This document shows, piece after piece, positions 1 to 7,947 of a stretch of 64,000 bases of DNA. The notes beneath the pieces are model-generated. The model saw only the letters and a list, made by a program, of their open reading frames with translations, did no database searches and was not told the DNA's origin. Source of the DNA: Hyphomicrobium sp. LHD-15 (lineage in GTDB: Bacteria; Pseudomonadota; Alphaproteobacteria; Rhizobiales; Hyphomicrobiaceae); contig NZ_JAVIFT010000002.1 of NCBI RefSeq assembly GCF_031157355.1, positions 62,001 through 126,000 of the forward strand, read 5' to 3'. Every line of letters starts with the position of its first letter. The stretch's first letter is position 1. A program made the position numbers and the translations under genes.

Positions 1-1135
1 CGGCGTGGGCGCCGGCGCGGATGGTCTTGCCGTCCTTCTCCATCTCGAACAGCGTGATCGGGTTGTTACCCGAATAGTCCCACGCATCGTTCGGCGTGTG
101 CTGGAAGAAGCCAACCGGCTCGCCCGTCGACGGCTCGATGTAGACTTGACCCGACGTGTAGAGGCTGTCGTACGGCTTCCAGTCTCCGTTCGGACCCGAA
201 CGGTAGTGGTGGTTCCATGGAGCCGGATTGCCGGTGCCGATGACGATGGTGTTGGTCTTTTCGTCATAGGTTGCCGACTGCCAGGGCGCGCCGCCGCCGT
301 GGTTCCAGGCCTCGACCTTGCCGCCATCCTTGTTGTTCGGCCACGACGGGGCCTTGGGATCGCCGGTGGGCGTCGAGTCCTTGCCGTTCAGGCGACCCTT
401 GTGGCCTTCGACGAGGGGACGCATCCAGATTTCCTCGCCGGTGTCCGGATCGCGCGCATAGAGGCGACCGACGACACCGAACTCGTCGCCCGACGAGCCG
501 TGGATCAGGAGCACCTTGCCGGTCTTCTTGTCCTTGATGATGTTCGGCGCGCCGGTCATCGTGTAGCCGGCAGTGTGGTCCTCGAACTTCTTGCTCCAGA
601 CGACCTTACCGGTCTTGCGATCCAGAGCGACAATGCCCGCATCGAGCGTGCCCATGTAGAACTTGTCGCCGTAAAGCGCGCCGCCACGATTGACGACGTC
701 GCAGCAGGGGCGGATGTCGTCGGGCAAGCGGTGCGAATAGGACCAGAGGCGCTTACCGGTCTTGGCATCGAGCGCGAACGCACGCGAATAGGAGGCGGTG
801 ACGTAGATCACGCCGTCGTGCACGAGCGCTTGCGTCTCCTGGCCACGCTGCTTCTCGTCGCCGAACGAGAACGACCAGGACGGCTTCATCTGGCCGATGT
901 TGTCGACGTTGATCTGATCGAGCGTGCTGTAGCGATGGTTGCGAACACCCATGCCCCAGCTCACCACATCGCCCGTGGTGCTCTCGTCGTTGAGGATGTC
1001 CTCCCACGTCACCGGCTTGCTGCCGGCGGTTTCCGCAGAGCTCGGAATGCTCGAAGTGAAAACGGCAATTGCAAGGGTGGATGCGGCCGCAAAAAGGCTC
1101 GCGTTGACGCCCCGAAGGGGGTGTCTACGTTGCAT
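1..1135 (-). CDS. exaA: PQQ-dependent alcohol dehydrogenase, ExaA/PedE type (C-terminal part outside window)
   Basis: Periplasmic quinoprotein that oxidises ethanol and other primary alcohols and passes electrons to a cytochrome c. The first 378 codons are visible. Residues 1 to about 33 form a Sec-type signal peptide ending near SIPSSAE. Adjacent cysteines C144-C145 (RPCCDVVNRG) match the vicinal disulphide that sits over PQQ in this family. The run GSSGDEFGVVGRLYARDPDT and the tryptophan-docking repeats resemble Pseudomonas ExaA much more than MxaF. Catalytic D353 is followed by Y354 and S355; lanthanide enzymes (XoxF, PedH) carry a second Asp at the position of S355, so this looks like a calcium enzyme. 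The ATG has GGGAG seven bases upstream. The gene is cut by the window edge, so the remaining C-terminal blades cannot be checked. Confidence 0.93.
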   Translation of the reverse strand, partial: MQRRHPLRGVNASLFAAASTLAIAVFTSSIPSSAETAGSKPVTWEDILNDESTTGDVVSWGMGVRNHRYSTLDQINVDNIGQMKPSWSFSFGDEKQRGQETQALVHDGVIYVTASYSRAFALDAKTGKRLWSYSHRLPDDIRPCCDVVNRGGALYGDKFYMGTLDAGIVALDRKTGKVVWSKKFEDHTAGYTMTGAPNIIKDKKTGKVLLIHGSSGDEFGVVGRLYARDPDTGEEIWMRPLVEGHKGRLNGKDSTPTGDPKAPSWPNNKDGGKVEAWNHGGGAPWQSATYDEKTNTIVIGTGNPAPWNHHYRSGPNGDWKPYDSLYTSGQVYIEPSTGEPVGFFQHTPNDAWDYSGNNPITLFEMEKDGKTIRAGAHA

Positions 1136-1267
1136 GGCGTTTCTCCCAAATAAGTTTTTCAAAGGCGAACTATTTCGTCGCCGGTTTGCAAAAATCAGAA
1201 ATGCCAGACAAACGTCTATTCGCCTTTTGGCGAAACCGGCTCAATTGTCGGCCATTCCTAGACGAAT

Positions 1268-1312
1268 GTATAAGAGGCCTGTTCCTATTACTCCCTGCTA
1301 GACAGGGAGTAA
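1268..1312 (-). promoter_or_regulatory. Probable exaA promoter with 25-base palindromic operator
   Basis: Arms TTACTCCCTG (1288-1297) and CAGGGAGTAA (1303-1312) are perfectly complementary around a 5-base centre. On the minus strand a -10-like TTATAC (1273-1268) lies 14 bases beyond the near edge, so the palindrome would cover the -35 region. That placement suits an activator, for example the LuxR-type response regulators known to control PQQ alcohol dehydrogenases. The regulator is inferred, not seen. Confidence 0.55.
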
Positions 1313-1551
1313 CTCCCAGTTACAATCATACTATTGCAACGCGCCCGTAAAAATGCCCCGATCCCTAGCTAGGTCGCGGGCAGCCCGGCTGGTGTCGAGC
1401 CCTTTCCGCTGGCCGATTTCATCGCTCAGGGCTGGGTAGGAATTGGTCTCAGCCTCGTCGCTTCGGGCCGGGGAGATGTGCTAAACACAATAATCCTACG
1501 TCGGACGGTCAATCCCAAAGAACACGCCCGAACCCCAAGCCACTTTTCAAA

Positions 1552-1581
1552 CGACCCATGTTTTAAGACGCTCATGGGTCG
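1552..1581. repeat. 9-bp inverted repeat upstream of the GT2 gene
   Basis: Arms CGACCCATG (1552-1560) and CATGGGTCG (1573-1581) pair perfectly across a 12-base loop, 38 bases before the ATG at 1620. It could be an operator or a leader hairpin; there is no T-run to make it a terminator. Confidence 0.5.
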
Positions 1582-1619
1582 AACTTCGCTGGAGATCCCA
1601 CGAATTACAGGCCTGATTG

Positions 1620-2606
1620 ATGAGTAACGGTTTGCGTATTGCAATCACTGTCTGCACACGTGACAGGCGGGAACTTTTACAACTCTGCCTGGAATCGATC
1701 CTCCGGCTTGAGGTTCCTCAAAACATTCAGCCTGTTGTCGTTGTCGTTGAGAACAACGCTTCGCCCGCCTCCCAAGTGTTCGTTGAAGATCTTGCACGGG
1801 GCGCAGCTGCGCCGTGGAAGATCATTTACGGCCATGAACCCACGCTCGGCATTCCCATTGCGCGGAACCGGTCGCTCGACATCGCGCTCCGTGAAAAACC
1901 GGATTGGATTGCGTTCGTCGACGACGATGAGACCGTCGATCCAAAGTGGCTCGAACGGATGCTTGTTGCCGCCGAGGAGTTTCGCTGTGACGTCCTGCAC
2001 GGCCCGGTTGAATTCTTGTATCCGGACGCGCTTCCGGACTGGTTCGATGCCAAGCAGACCCGGCTCAGACCGCGCGGGCTGAAGCGTGCGGCAGCGGCCA
2101 CCAACAATACTTTCGTGGCACAGCGGCTCGTATCCGCCGATGGGCTGGCGTTGAGATTTGACGAGACGATGCGGTTCACGGGAGGAAGCGACACCGAATT
2201 CTTCCTGCGCGCGGCCGGCTACGGGGCCACGATCCGTTGGGTCGATGATGCCTGGGTTCGAGAAACCGTCGGCCCGTCGCGGCTCACGATGAAATGGCAA
2301 TGGATGCGCGCGCTCAGAGGCGCGGTCACCGCGTCCCGGGTTCATCGCAAACAGAACGGCCTTGGTGCGACCTGTATCCGATATCTGCCGAAGGCTCTGA
2401 CGCGTCTGGTTTCCGGCCTCGCGATTGCCGCCGGCGGATCGATGGTCTTTTTGTTAGCGCCCAAGCCGGGACGAAAGATCATTTTTCTGGGTGGTAAGGA
2501 TTTGGCATCGGGGCTTGGAACCGTCATGGGGCTCATGAACGTCGTGCCGGAACCCTACAAGACTGTGATGGCTATCAACGCGGCTGCTATTGTGTCCGGT
2601 GGATGA
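1620..2606 (+). CDS. Glycosyltransferase family 2
   Basis: A 328-residue GT-A-fold glycosyltransferase that probably adds a sugar to a surface polysaccharide or glycolipid. The N-terminus (ITVCTRDR) is the usual nucleotide-sugar-binding start, VENN at about 43-46 follows, and the acidic DDD at 101-103 is the metal/UDP-sugar motif. A hydrophobic segment near residues 265-285 may tether the protein to the membrane. ATG 1620 is chosen over the TTG three bases earlier; no strong ribosome site is visible, only GGAG about 26 bases upstream. It stands alone on this strand, but other glycan genes follow at 4.6-7.8 kb. Donor and acceptor cannot be told from sequence. Confidence 0.85.
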   Translation: MSNGLRIAITVCTRDRRELLQLCLESILRLEVPQNIQPVVVVVENNASPASQVFVEDLARGAAAPWKIIYGHEPTLGIPIARNRSLDIALREKPDWIAFVDDDETVDPKWLERMLVAAEEFRCDVLHGPVEFLYPDALPDWFDAKQTRLRPRGLKRAAAATNNTFVAQRLVSADGLALRFDETMRFTGGSDTEFFLRAAGYGATIRWVDDAWVRETVGPSRLTMKWQWMRALRGAVTASRVHRKQNGLGATCIRYLPKALTRLVSGLAIAAGGSMVFLLAPKPGRKIIFLGGKDLASGLGTVMGLMNVVPEPYKTVMAINAAAIVSGG

Positions 2607-2681
2607 AAAAAATATCGGGCCGAGCACTCCTCGCGGCGTGACTTTCATCGAACTATCATAGAAGTGGTGAACATAGCGCCC

Positions 2682-3332
2682 ATGGCTATTGCATGGGCAG
2701 TCCCTTCTGAAGACGACGCCGAAACGGCGGTCAACGCAGTGATCGCGGCCGGCCGCGCCGCGGCTGCGCGCCATTGGGTTCCGGCCACGTCGGGAAACTT
2801 CTCGGTCCGGATCGACGAGACGCGCGTCGCCATTACGCGCAGCGGTGTCGACAAGGGCGCGCTCATTCCGGCGGATGTGCTGATCCAATCCATCGACCGC
2901 CCGCTGTTGCCCGGCTCTTCCGCCGAAGCCGCGCTTCATCTGCGGCTCTATGCCGATAGCCCCGAAATCGGTGCGATATTCCATACGCACGGACTCAACG
3001 CGACCGTGATCGGGCGCGCTCACGTTGCAGACGGGGCCGTGACACTCCACGGCTGGGAGCTGCAGAAAGCGCTCGCGGGGATAACCAGCCACGAGACGCA
3101 CATTGAGGTTCCTATTTTCGCCAACGACCAGGATGTCGCCGCGTTGTCGCTTCGCGTGGCAGACCGATTGGCCGAACCACCTTCAGCCGGCCATATCCGG
3201 GCGCCTGGCTATCTGCTTGCCGGGCACGGACTCTACGCCTGGGGGCGGAGCGCTGCCGATGCCGCCCGACACCTCGAAGCGTTCGAAGTCCTCTTCAGCC
3301 AGATCCTCTTGCTCAGGACCTATCAGCCATGA
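2682..3332 (+). CDS. mtnB: Methylthioribulose-1-phosphate dehydratase
   Basis: Cytosolic class-II-aldolase-fold enzyme of the methionine salvage pathway; it dehydrates 5-methylthioribulose-1-phosphate to the diketo intermediate. Family signs are [10 protein letters not shown] near the N-terminus, a zinc-binding FHTHG motif in the middle and a third histidine in AGHGLYAWG near the end. Length 216 residues is normal. I start at ATG 2682; tandem GTG codons at 2664 and 2667 would add a few residues and neither option has a clear ribosome site. The stop overlaps the mtnD start in ATGA, so translation is probably coupled. First gene of mtnB-mtnD-mtnC. Confidence 0.92.
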   Translation: MAIAWAVPSEDDAETAVNAVIAAGRAAAARHWVPATSGNFSVRIDETRVAITRSGVDKGALIPADVLIQSIDRPLLPGSSAEAALHLRLYADSPEIGAIFHTHGLNATVIGRAHVADGAVTLHGWELQKALAGITSHETHIEVPIFANDQDVAALSLRVADRLAEPPSAGHIRAPGYLLAGHGLYAWGRSAADAARHLEAFEVLFSQILLLRTYQP

Positions 3333-3877
3333 CCCAACTCGTCGTCTACTCTGCGGCAGATGCCGCCCGCGTGCTCCTGGATACCACCGACTTCGAAGCG
3401 ATCCGCGCCGAATTGGAGCCGACGGGCGCGCAAATCGAGCGCTGGACTGCCGCGACACCGCTGTCGCCCGAGGCAACCTCGGACGAAATCCTCACCGCCT
3501 ACAAGCCGCAGATCGACCAGCTGAAGGCGGAGCGGGGTTATGTAAACGCCGACGTGATCCACGTGCGTCCCGGCAATCCGAACTGGCCAGCGCTGCGCCA
3601 GAAGTTTCTCAGCGAGCACACGCACGACGAGGACGAGGTGCGCTTCTTCGTGGAAGGCAGCGGCGCCTTCTACCTGCATATCGGCGACAAGGTCTATCAG
3701 GTGGTCGGAACGGCAGATGACCTGCTTTCGGTTCCGCTGGGCACCAAGCACTGGTTCGATGGCGGCTCCGAGGGCAACTTCACCGTAATCCGTCTGTTCA
3801 ACGACCCGAAAGGCTGGGTCGCGCACTACACCGGCGACGAGATTGCCGCGTCGGTTCCCAACTTCGAAGCCGCGTGA
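3329..3877 (+). CDS. mtnD: Acireductone dioxygenase (1,2-dihydroxy-3-keto-5-methylthiopentene dioxygenase)
   Basis: Cupin enzyme of methionine salvage; with Fe it converts acireductone to the 2-keto acid precursor of methionine, with Ni it gives an off-pathway product and CO. The four metal ligands are all present: H97, H99, E103 (EHTHDEDE) and H141 (LGTKHW). At 182 residues it has the usual bacterial length. Its ATG overlaps the mtnB stop by four bases and only four bases separate its stop from mtnC, which shows a tight operon. The metal used in vivo cannot be decided from the sequence. Confidence 0.94.
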   Translation: MTQLVVYSAADAARVLLDTTDFEAIRAELEPTGAQIERWTAATPLSPEATSDEILTAYKPQIDQLKAERGYVNADVIHVRPGNPNWPALRQKFLSEHTHDEDEVRFFVEGSGAFYLHIGDKVYQVVGTADDLLSVPLGTKHWFDGGSEGNFTVIRLFNDPKGWVAHYTGDEIAASVPNFEAA

Positions 3878-3881
3878 CGCG

Positions 3882-4607
3882 ATGGACGGTGTCATCGACC
3901 AGGGGGCGCATCCCGTCGACGCGCCCTTGCACACGTTCGAGGCGCGCGCCGTACTGCTCGATATCGAAGGTACGATCAGCCCGATCCGCTTCGTGCGTGA
4001 TGTTCTCTTCGGCTATTCGCGGACGCATCTCGCGCGCTTCATCGCGGCGCGGCGCGGCGATCCCGTCGTTGCAGCGATCCTCGAACAGGTCTCTCTTCTT
4101 GCCGGCGGCGGCGATCCCGTCGCAGCACTCGAGGCTTGGCAGGCTCGCGACGAGAAGGCTCCGCCGCTCAAGAAGATACAAGGCCTGATCTGGAACGAGG
4201 GCTATCGAAGCGGCGCGTTCCGCAGCCCGATCTTTGCCGATGCGCTGGCTGCACTCCGACGCTGGAAGGCGGCCGGCCTCCCGCTCTACATCTACTCGTC
4301 AGGCTCGGTTCAGGCGCAGCTGCAGTTTTTCGAGTTCAACGAGGCGGGCGATCTCAGGGCGCTGTTTTCCGGGCACTACGACACCGATATTGGTCCGAAG
4401 ATCGAGGCGGCTTCCTACATGCGCATCGCGTCGCAAATCGGCGTGCCTTCGCAAAGCGTCGTGTTCCTGTCCGACAACCCCGCCGAACTCGAAGCCGCCA
4501 GCGCCGTTGGTTTCAAGGTGGTGCACGTCGTCAAGGACGCAGCAGCGCCTGCACCTCAATTTCCCGAAATCACCGATTTCGAGCAGGTCGACGTTTCGCT
4601 CGGCTAG
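3882..4607 (+). CDS. mtnC: Enolase-phosphatase E1 (2,3-diketo-5-methylthiopentyl-1-phosphate enolase-phosphatase)
   Basis: HAD-superfamily enzyme that enolises and then dephosphorylates the MtnB product to give the acireductone used by MtnD. HAD motif I is LLDIEGTISP (D27 nucleophile, E29); motif II is YIYSSGS and the third acidic motif is FLSDNPAE. The Glu two residues after the nucleophile is typical of this branch. ATG 3882 gives 241 residues, and an in-frame TTG at 3843 would overlap mtnD needlessly. Last gene of the mtn operon; mtnA, mtnK and mtnN are not in the window. Confidence 0.93.
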   Translation: MDGVIDQGAHPVDAPLHTFEARAVLLDIEGTISPIRFVRDVLFGYSRTHLARFIAARRGDPVVAAILEQVSLLAGGGDPVAALEAWQARDEKAPPLKKIQGLIWNEGYRSGAFRSPIFADALAALRRWKAAGLPLYIYSSGSVQAQLQFFEFNEAGDLRALFSGHYDTDIGPKIEAASYMRIASQIGVPSQSVVFLSDNPAELEAASAVGFKVVHVVKDAAAPAPQFPEITDFEQVDVSLG

Positions 4608-4646
4608 CCAGTTCGGACTGGTTGCACGGTCTCCAGCGATCCTGGT

Positions 4647-5381
4647 TTACCGCCAGTGCTCCGCGATCCAGGGCGTGGGACGCACATGCTTGTAAGTTTT
4701 CTTATACCACGGTGCTGGCCAGCGGCCGTCGCGCGCTTCGTCCGGATCGGGCTTGCCGGTAAAGCAGACGACCTTCGTGCCGGGCGGAAGCGGCGTGGTC
4801 TTGAAGAAGTTCATCGGCCAGCGCGGCATCAGGGAATGCTTGAAGCTGACGCACCACGGCGCGGGCCAGTACGTCATGCTCCGGATCGAGCGAGAGATGT
4901 AGGTTTGAGAGTTCGGGAACTTCGCGAGGATCGATTCCGGATCGCGCTCGAGATCCTCATAGAGATAGGGATGCGCGCCAACCCTGAACCTATAGACCGA
5001 CGTGTTGCCGATTTTTGAGCCGGGCTGGGTCCAGTTCTCGATTACGCAGAAGGTCGATTCCGGCGAGTGATCGAAAAACTCGTCGATGGACCCGGTAATC
5101 ACCACGTCGAGGTCCATGAACAGAACGTCTCCCGAAATGCCGGGCACCTCGTGGTTCCAGAGGCTGATCTTGCGCCACGGCTTGTTCTTGATCCGGTCGG
5201 GAAGCGCGATCTTGGGAAGGGGATGGGTTTCGATGGCCGGATCGATCCCGTTCGGATCGTCGGTGTAGCAAACCAGGCGCGTGTCGCGCTTCGTGTTGCG
5301 GCGGATCATCGACCAAAGGCAGTTCGCATAGTCCGCGGAATAGCGCTCGCCCCACTTCATGCACACGATCGTCTGCTTCAT
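4647..5381 (-). CDS. Glycosyltransferase, GT8-like
   Basis: A 244-residue predicted sugar transferase with a GT-A-like architecture. The N-terminal half has LVCYTDD (about 36-42), typical for UDP-sugar binding, and the DxD motif FMDLDV at 90-92; W69-R70-K71 and a run of C-terminal tryptophans and prolines are conserved-looking. There is no signal peptide or membrane segment. It converges on mtnC with a 39-base gap and is followed upstream on the same strand by an O-antigen-ligase-like gene, so a role in glycan decoration is likely. The acceptor is unknown. Confidence 0.75.
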   Translation of the reverse strand: MKQTIVCMKWGERYSADYANCLWSMIRRNTKRDTRLVCYTDDPNGIDPAIETHPLPKIALPDRIKNKPWRKISLWNHEVPGISGDVLFMDLDVVITGSIDEFFDHSPESTFCVIENWTQPGSKIGNTSVYRFRVGAHPYLYEDLERDPESILAKFPNSQTYISRSIRSMTYWPAPWCVSFKHSLMPRWPMNFFKTTPLPPGTKVVCFTGKPDPDEARDGRWPAPWYKKTYKHVRPTPWIAEHWR

Positions 5382-5516
5382 CGCGCTCAGTTCCGACCTC
5401 TGCTAGAGCTGGATTTCTTTTGAGGGACAATGCCCGGGCCTCACCGTCCCGGCGCTCGCCTATCTGAAGCCTCCGACGCGCGCTCCTTTCGGAGGCGTCG
5501 GGCGCGGCTTTTCGAG

Positions 5517-6812
5517 TCAAGGCGCCGAAACGACAGGTTTTTCCTTAACGCTTCTGGTTCCCAGCGCGAGGCAAAACCACGTCAGGATGTAGAGCATGAA
5601 AAACCACCGCTGCCAAATCTCCCAGCTCGTGGCCAGCTCGGCCGCGCAAACGGCAAAAGTCGCCAGGGCGAAGGGGTAGACGGCGTCAGGCAAGGTCGAT
5701 AGGGCGCGCAGGAGCAGAAGCCCCGCGACCAGAAACAGGACCGCGCCCACGAGCCCGAGTTCGTACCAGGTCTGGAGGTAAACGTTGTGGGCATGGCGCG
5801 GGACCTTGGCAAGCTCAGTGCCCTTGACGTCCCGCTCGTTCAGCACATAGCCGGTACGCGCGCCCACTCCCAGGAGCGGCGCCTGCATGACGTCGTCGGC
5901 GACTTCATGCCAGATGACGACACGTGCGCGGGCCGACTCCTGCAGCCAGCGCGCATCCTGAAGATGCAAATAGTCATGCGCCGCGATCGTCAACGGCACC
6001 ACGCCGAGCACGACGAGTGACCACGCCGCCATTGCGCCAGCCGCTGCAGCGCGCCGGAAAAAGTAAGCACCCGCGAAAGCGACGAGGCCGCAGATCAAGG
6101 CCATCTTCGACGTTTCGTGCGTCGAGGCGGCGGTGGCCAACACGACGCCGCCAACCAAGGCCAAGGCCATGAGCGCGAGCTTCCTGCCGCCCCAATAAGA
6201 CGCCGCGCACAGCACGACGGGCCACAGCAGCATGTTTACCGCTGCGATCGAGCGATTAAGCTCGAATTGGGCAATGCGAACCGTACCGTCCGCCAAGATG
6301 TCGTAGTGCTTGCCGAGTGTCGGCGGGTTGAAGATGGAGGAATACTCCATGAGCATTCGCCGGAGGCCCTGACGCGAGAGCACCTCGATCGTCAACACCG
6401 CAAGCCCGATCAGAACCGCGATCGCAAGCCAATAGGCAAGGTGGCGAACCCGACGCGCCGGCTGCACCGAAACCCAGTAGGCAAGAAGTTGTCCGAGCAG
6501 GAGAACGGTCAGAAACTGGGCCGAATGCGCAAGCGTGACCGACCAATCAGCGGACCACAACGCACTGGTCCCGGCAAAGATCAACAACGCGGCCAAAGCC
6601 AGAACGGGGGCGGAGATCGCCGTGATCCCATTCAAAGGCGCGCGCTCCAGCAACATGCCAATCGCCGCCGCCAACGCCAGGATCGGGAGCATTACGGCGA
6701 TCGAGCGTGTGAACACAGCCGCGGAGATGCCCAAGACGAGAATCAGGACACCGAATATCCGATCCGTGAATTGAATCTGCCCCAGCTCTACAGCTGCTGA
6801 GCTTCTGCTCAT
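5517..6812 (-). CDS. O-antigen ligase / Wzy-like polysaccharide membrane protein
   Basis: A polytopic inner-membrane protein of 431 residues with about ten to twelve hydrophobic helices. Around residue 330 a long loop holds RARVVIWHEV and GVGARTGYVLNE, then RHAHNVYLQTWYELGLVG, the pattern of the Wzy_C domain of O-antigen ligases and polymerases (Arg and His essential for glycan transfer). The start is ATG 6812, which has GGGGGAG just upstream; the longer reading frame adds an implausible charged N-terminus. Whether it ligates to lipid A, polymerises repeats or glycosylates protein cannot be told. Confidence 0.82.
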   Translation of the reverse strand: MSRSSAAVELGQIQFTDRIFGVLILVLGISAAVFTRSIAVMLPILALAAAIGMLLERAPLNGITAISAPVLALAALLIFAGTSALWSADWSVTLAHSAQFLTVLLLGQLLAYWVSVQPARRVRHLAYWLAIAVLIGLAVLTIEVLSRQGLRRMLMEYSSIFNPPTLGKHYDILADGTVRIAQFELNRSIAAVNMLLWPVVLCAASYWGGRKLALMALALVGGVVLATAASTHETSKMALICGLVAFAGAYFFRRAAAAGAMAAWSLVVLGVVPLTIAAHDYLHLQDARWLQESARARVVIWHEVADDVMQAPLLGVGARTGYVLNERDVKGTELAKVPRHAHNVYLQTWYELGLVGAVLFLVAGLLLLRALSTLPDAVYPFALATFAVCAAELATSWEIWQRWFFMLYILTWFCLALGTRSVKEKPVVSAP

Positions 6813-7144
6813 CGCTCCCCCCAACTTGCAGATCAAGAACAGAAAAGTCGGAGTTAAATTCCGGCATGACGCCGTATGCCGCACCCATCCCGCGGATGGG
6901 GGAACATCATCGGCCAACCTCGGCTGAATGATGCCGGTAGTGTTAATTCAGGGCTTCCCGTTCGGCTAGCTTTTTGTCGACCCGTCCCTCCCAATTTGCT
7001 CGCTTTTTGTAACCAGCCGTAACGATCGCCTCTGCCTATCATTCGAGCCGCTGCGGGGCCGTGCGGCTGACGATCAAAAAATTCGTTGAATATGCGCCGT
7101 CCTGAGGTAGAGCTTGGCGGCCGCACCAACAATGAGGACCGGGA
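6813..7144. other. Divergent intergenic region between ligase-like and glycosyltransferase genes
   Basis: 332 bases without a credible ORF. Two near-identical 13-mers, GCTAGCTTTTTGT (6965-6977) and GCTCGCTTTTTGT (6998-7010), are set 33 bases apart (three helical turns), which could be a pair of regulator sites. Nothing else stands out. Confidence 0.5.
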
Positions 7145-7771
7145 ATGCTTGGGGACATCGTAAACACCGCGGATGTGACCCCTTTGCCCTATGTCGTCGT
7201 TGGATTTTTCACGCCGAACTATCGGCCGCTCGCAGATCGCCTGTCGGCCGAGCTGACAAAAACCCAGAACCCGCATCATCTCATCGCGCGCGAGAAGGGC
7301 TCCTCCACGTGGCGCGATATCGTCCACATGAAGCCGGGCGTCGTGCTGGAGGCGATGGACCGCTATCCGACGTCCAGCATCATCCTGCTCGATGCGGATT
7401 CTTCCGTTCGCGGGTCTCTTGCGCCAATGCTGGATTTTGTCGGCGATATCTCAGCTCGATCGAAGCTGCGGCTGACCAATCACGTCTGGCCGTTCCGTCA
7501 GAAAACCGTGCTTCACATTTCGTCGCGCAGCATGGTGTTCAAACCCAACGCGCGCGTCCGGAAATTCCTGGAAGACTGGCAGACCGAGCTCAGGACAGCC
7601 AGCTACCACCAGGGCGGCTGTGAAATGGCCATGCGCTTCGTAATCATGCGCTCGACGGGCCTCGCTTTCTGCCCGATGAACCCGGATTACTCGGGCATGG
7701 AAGTGGACCAGGCGAGCGACAGCGCCATCGTCGTTCATAGCAGCGAAAGCCGCGTGGCAGGCCGCAAGTAG
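7145..7771 (+). CDS. Putative glycosyltransferase (DxD-type)
   Basis: A 208-residue cytosolic protein. It opens with a Rossmann-like strand (YVVVGFFTPNY), has a conserved-looking HLIAREKG segment, and carries IILLDADSSVRG with an acidic DAD at 83-85, like the metal motif of nucleotide-sugar transferases. The second half (YHQGGCEMAMRFVI) resembles the acceptor end of small GT-A proteins. It diverges from the ligase-like gene. Short for the family, so substrate and even enzyme activity remain uncertain. Confidence 0.6.
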   Translation: MLGDIVNTADVTPLPYVVVGFFTPNYRPLADRLSAELTKTQNPHHLIAREKGSSTWRDIVHMKPGVVLEAMDRYPTSSIILLDADSSVRGSLAPMLDFVGDISARSKLRLTNHVWPFRQKTVLHISSRSMVFKPNARVRKFLEDWQTELRTASYHQGGCEMAMRFVIMRSTGLAFCPMNPDYSGMEVDQASDSAIVVHSSESRVAGRK

Positions 7772-7947
7772 CAGATCCGCTGCTTCGTGCCCCGCCGTTA
7801 ACTCAATTCGGACGGGGCGGCTCGGGCCATGCCCATCAACGTCTGATCTTAGCCGTTGCCGGGAAGCTCTAGGCTTACCCCCTCGGCTTCAGCATACTGG
7901 CCCGGTCCATTGGCGGCCAAAGTGAAAATCCAGGCAGGACCGATTTC

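Larger units (their letters stand above)
1136..1619. other. Divergent intergenic region between exaA and a glycosyltransferase gene
   Basis: This 484-base gap separates two divergent genes and carries no credible ORF. It holds a perfect inverted repeat at 1288-1312, a self-complementary CCTAGCTAGG at 1364-1373 and another inverted repeat at 1552-1581 (the first and last listed separately). It should contain the promoters of both genes. Confidence 0.7.

Noticed and set aside
1-1135. XoxF-type lanthanide methanol dehydrogenase
   Set aside because: First impression from the PQQ domain; the Ser at the switch position and the ExaA-like sequence blocks argue against it.
5-1153. 382-codon plus-strand ORF at the left edge
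   Set aside because: It is the antisense shadow of the exaA-like gene.
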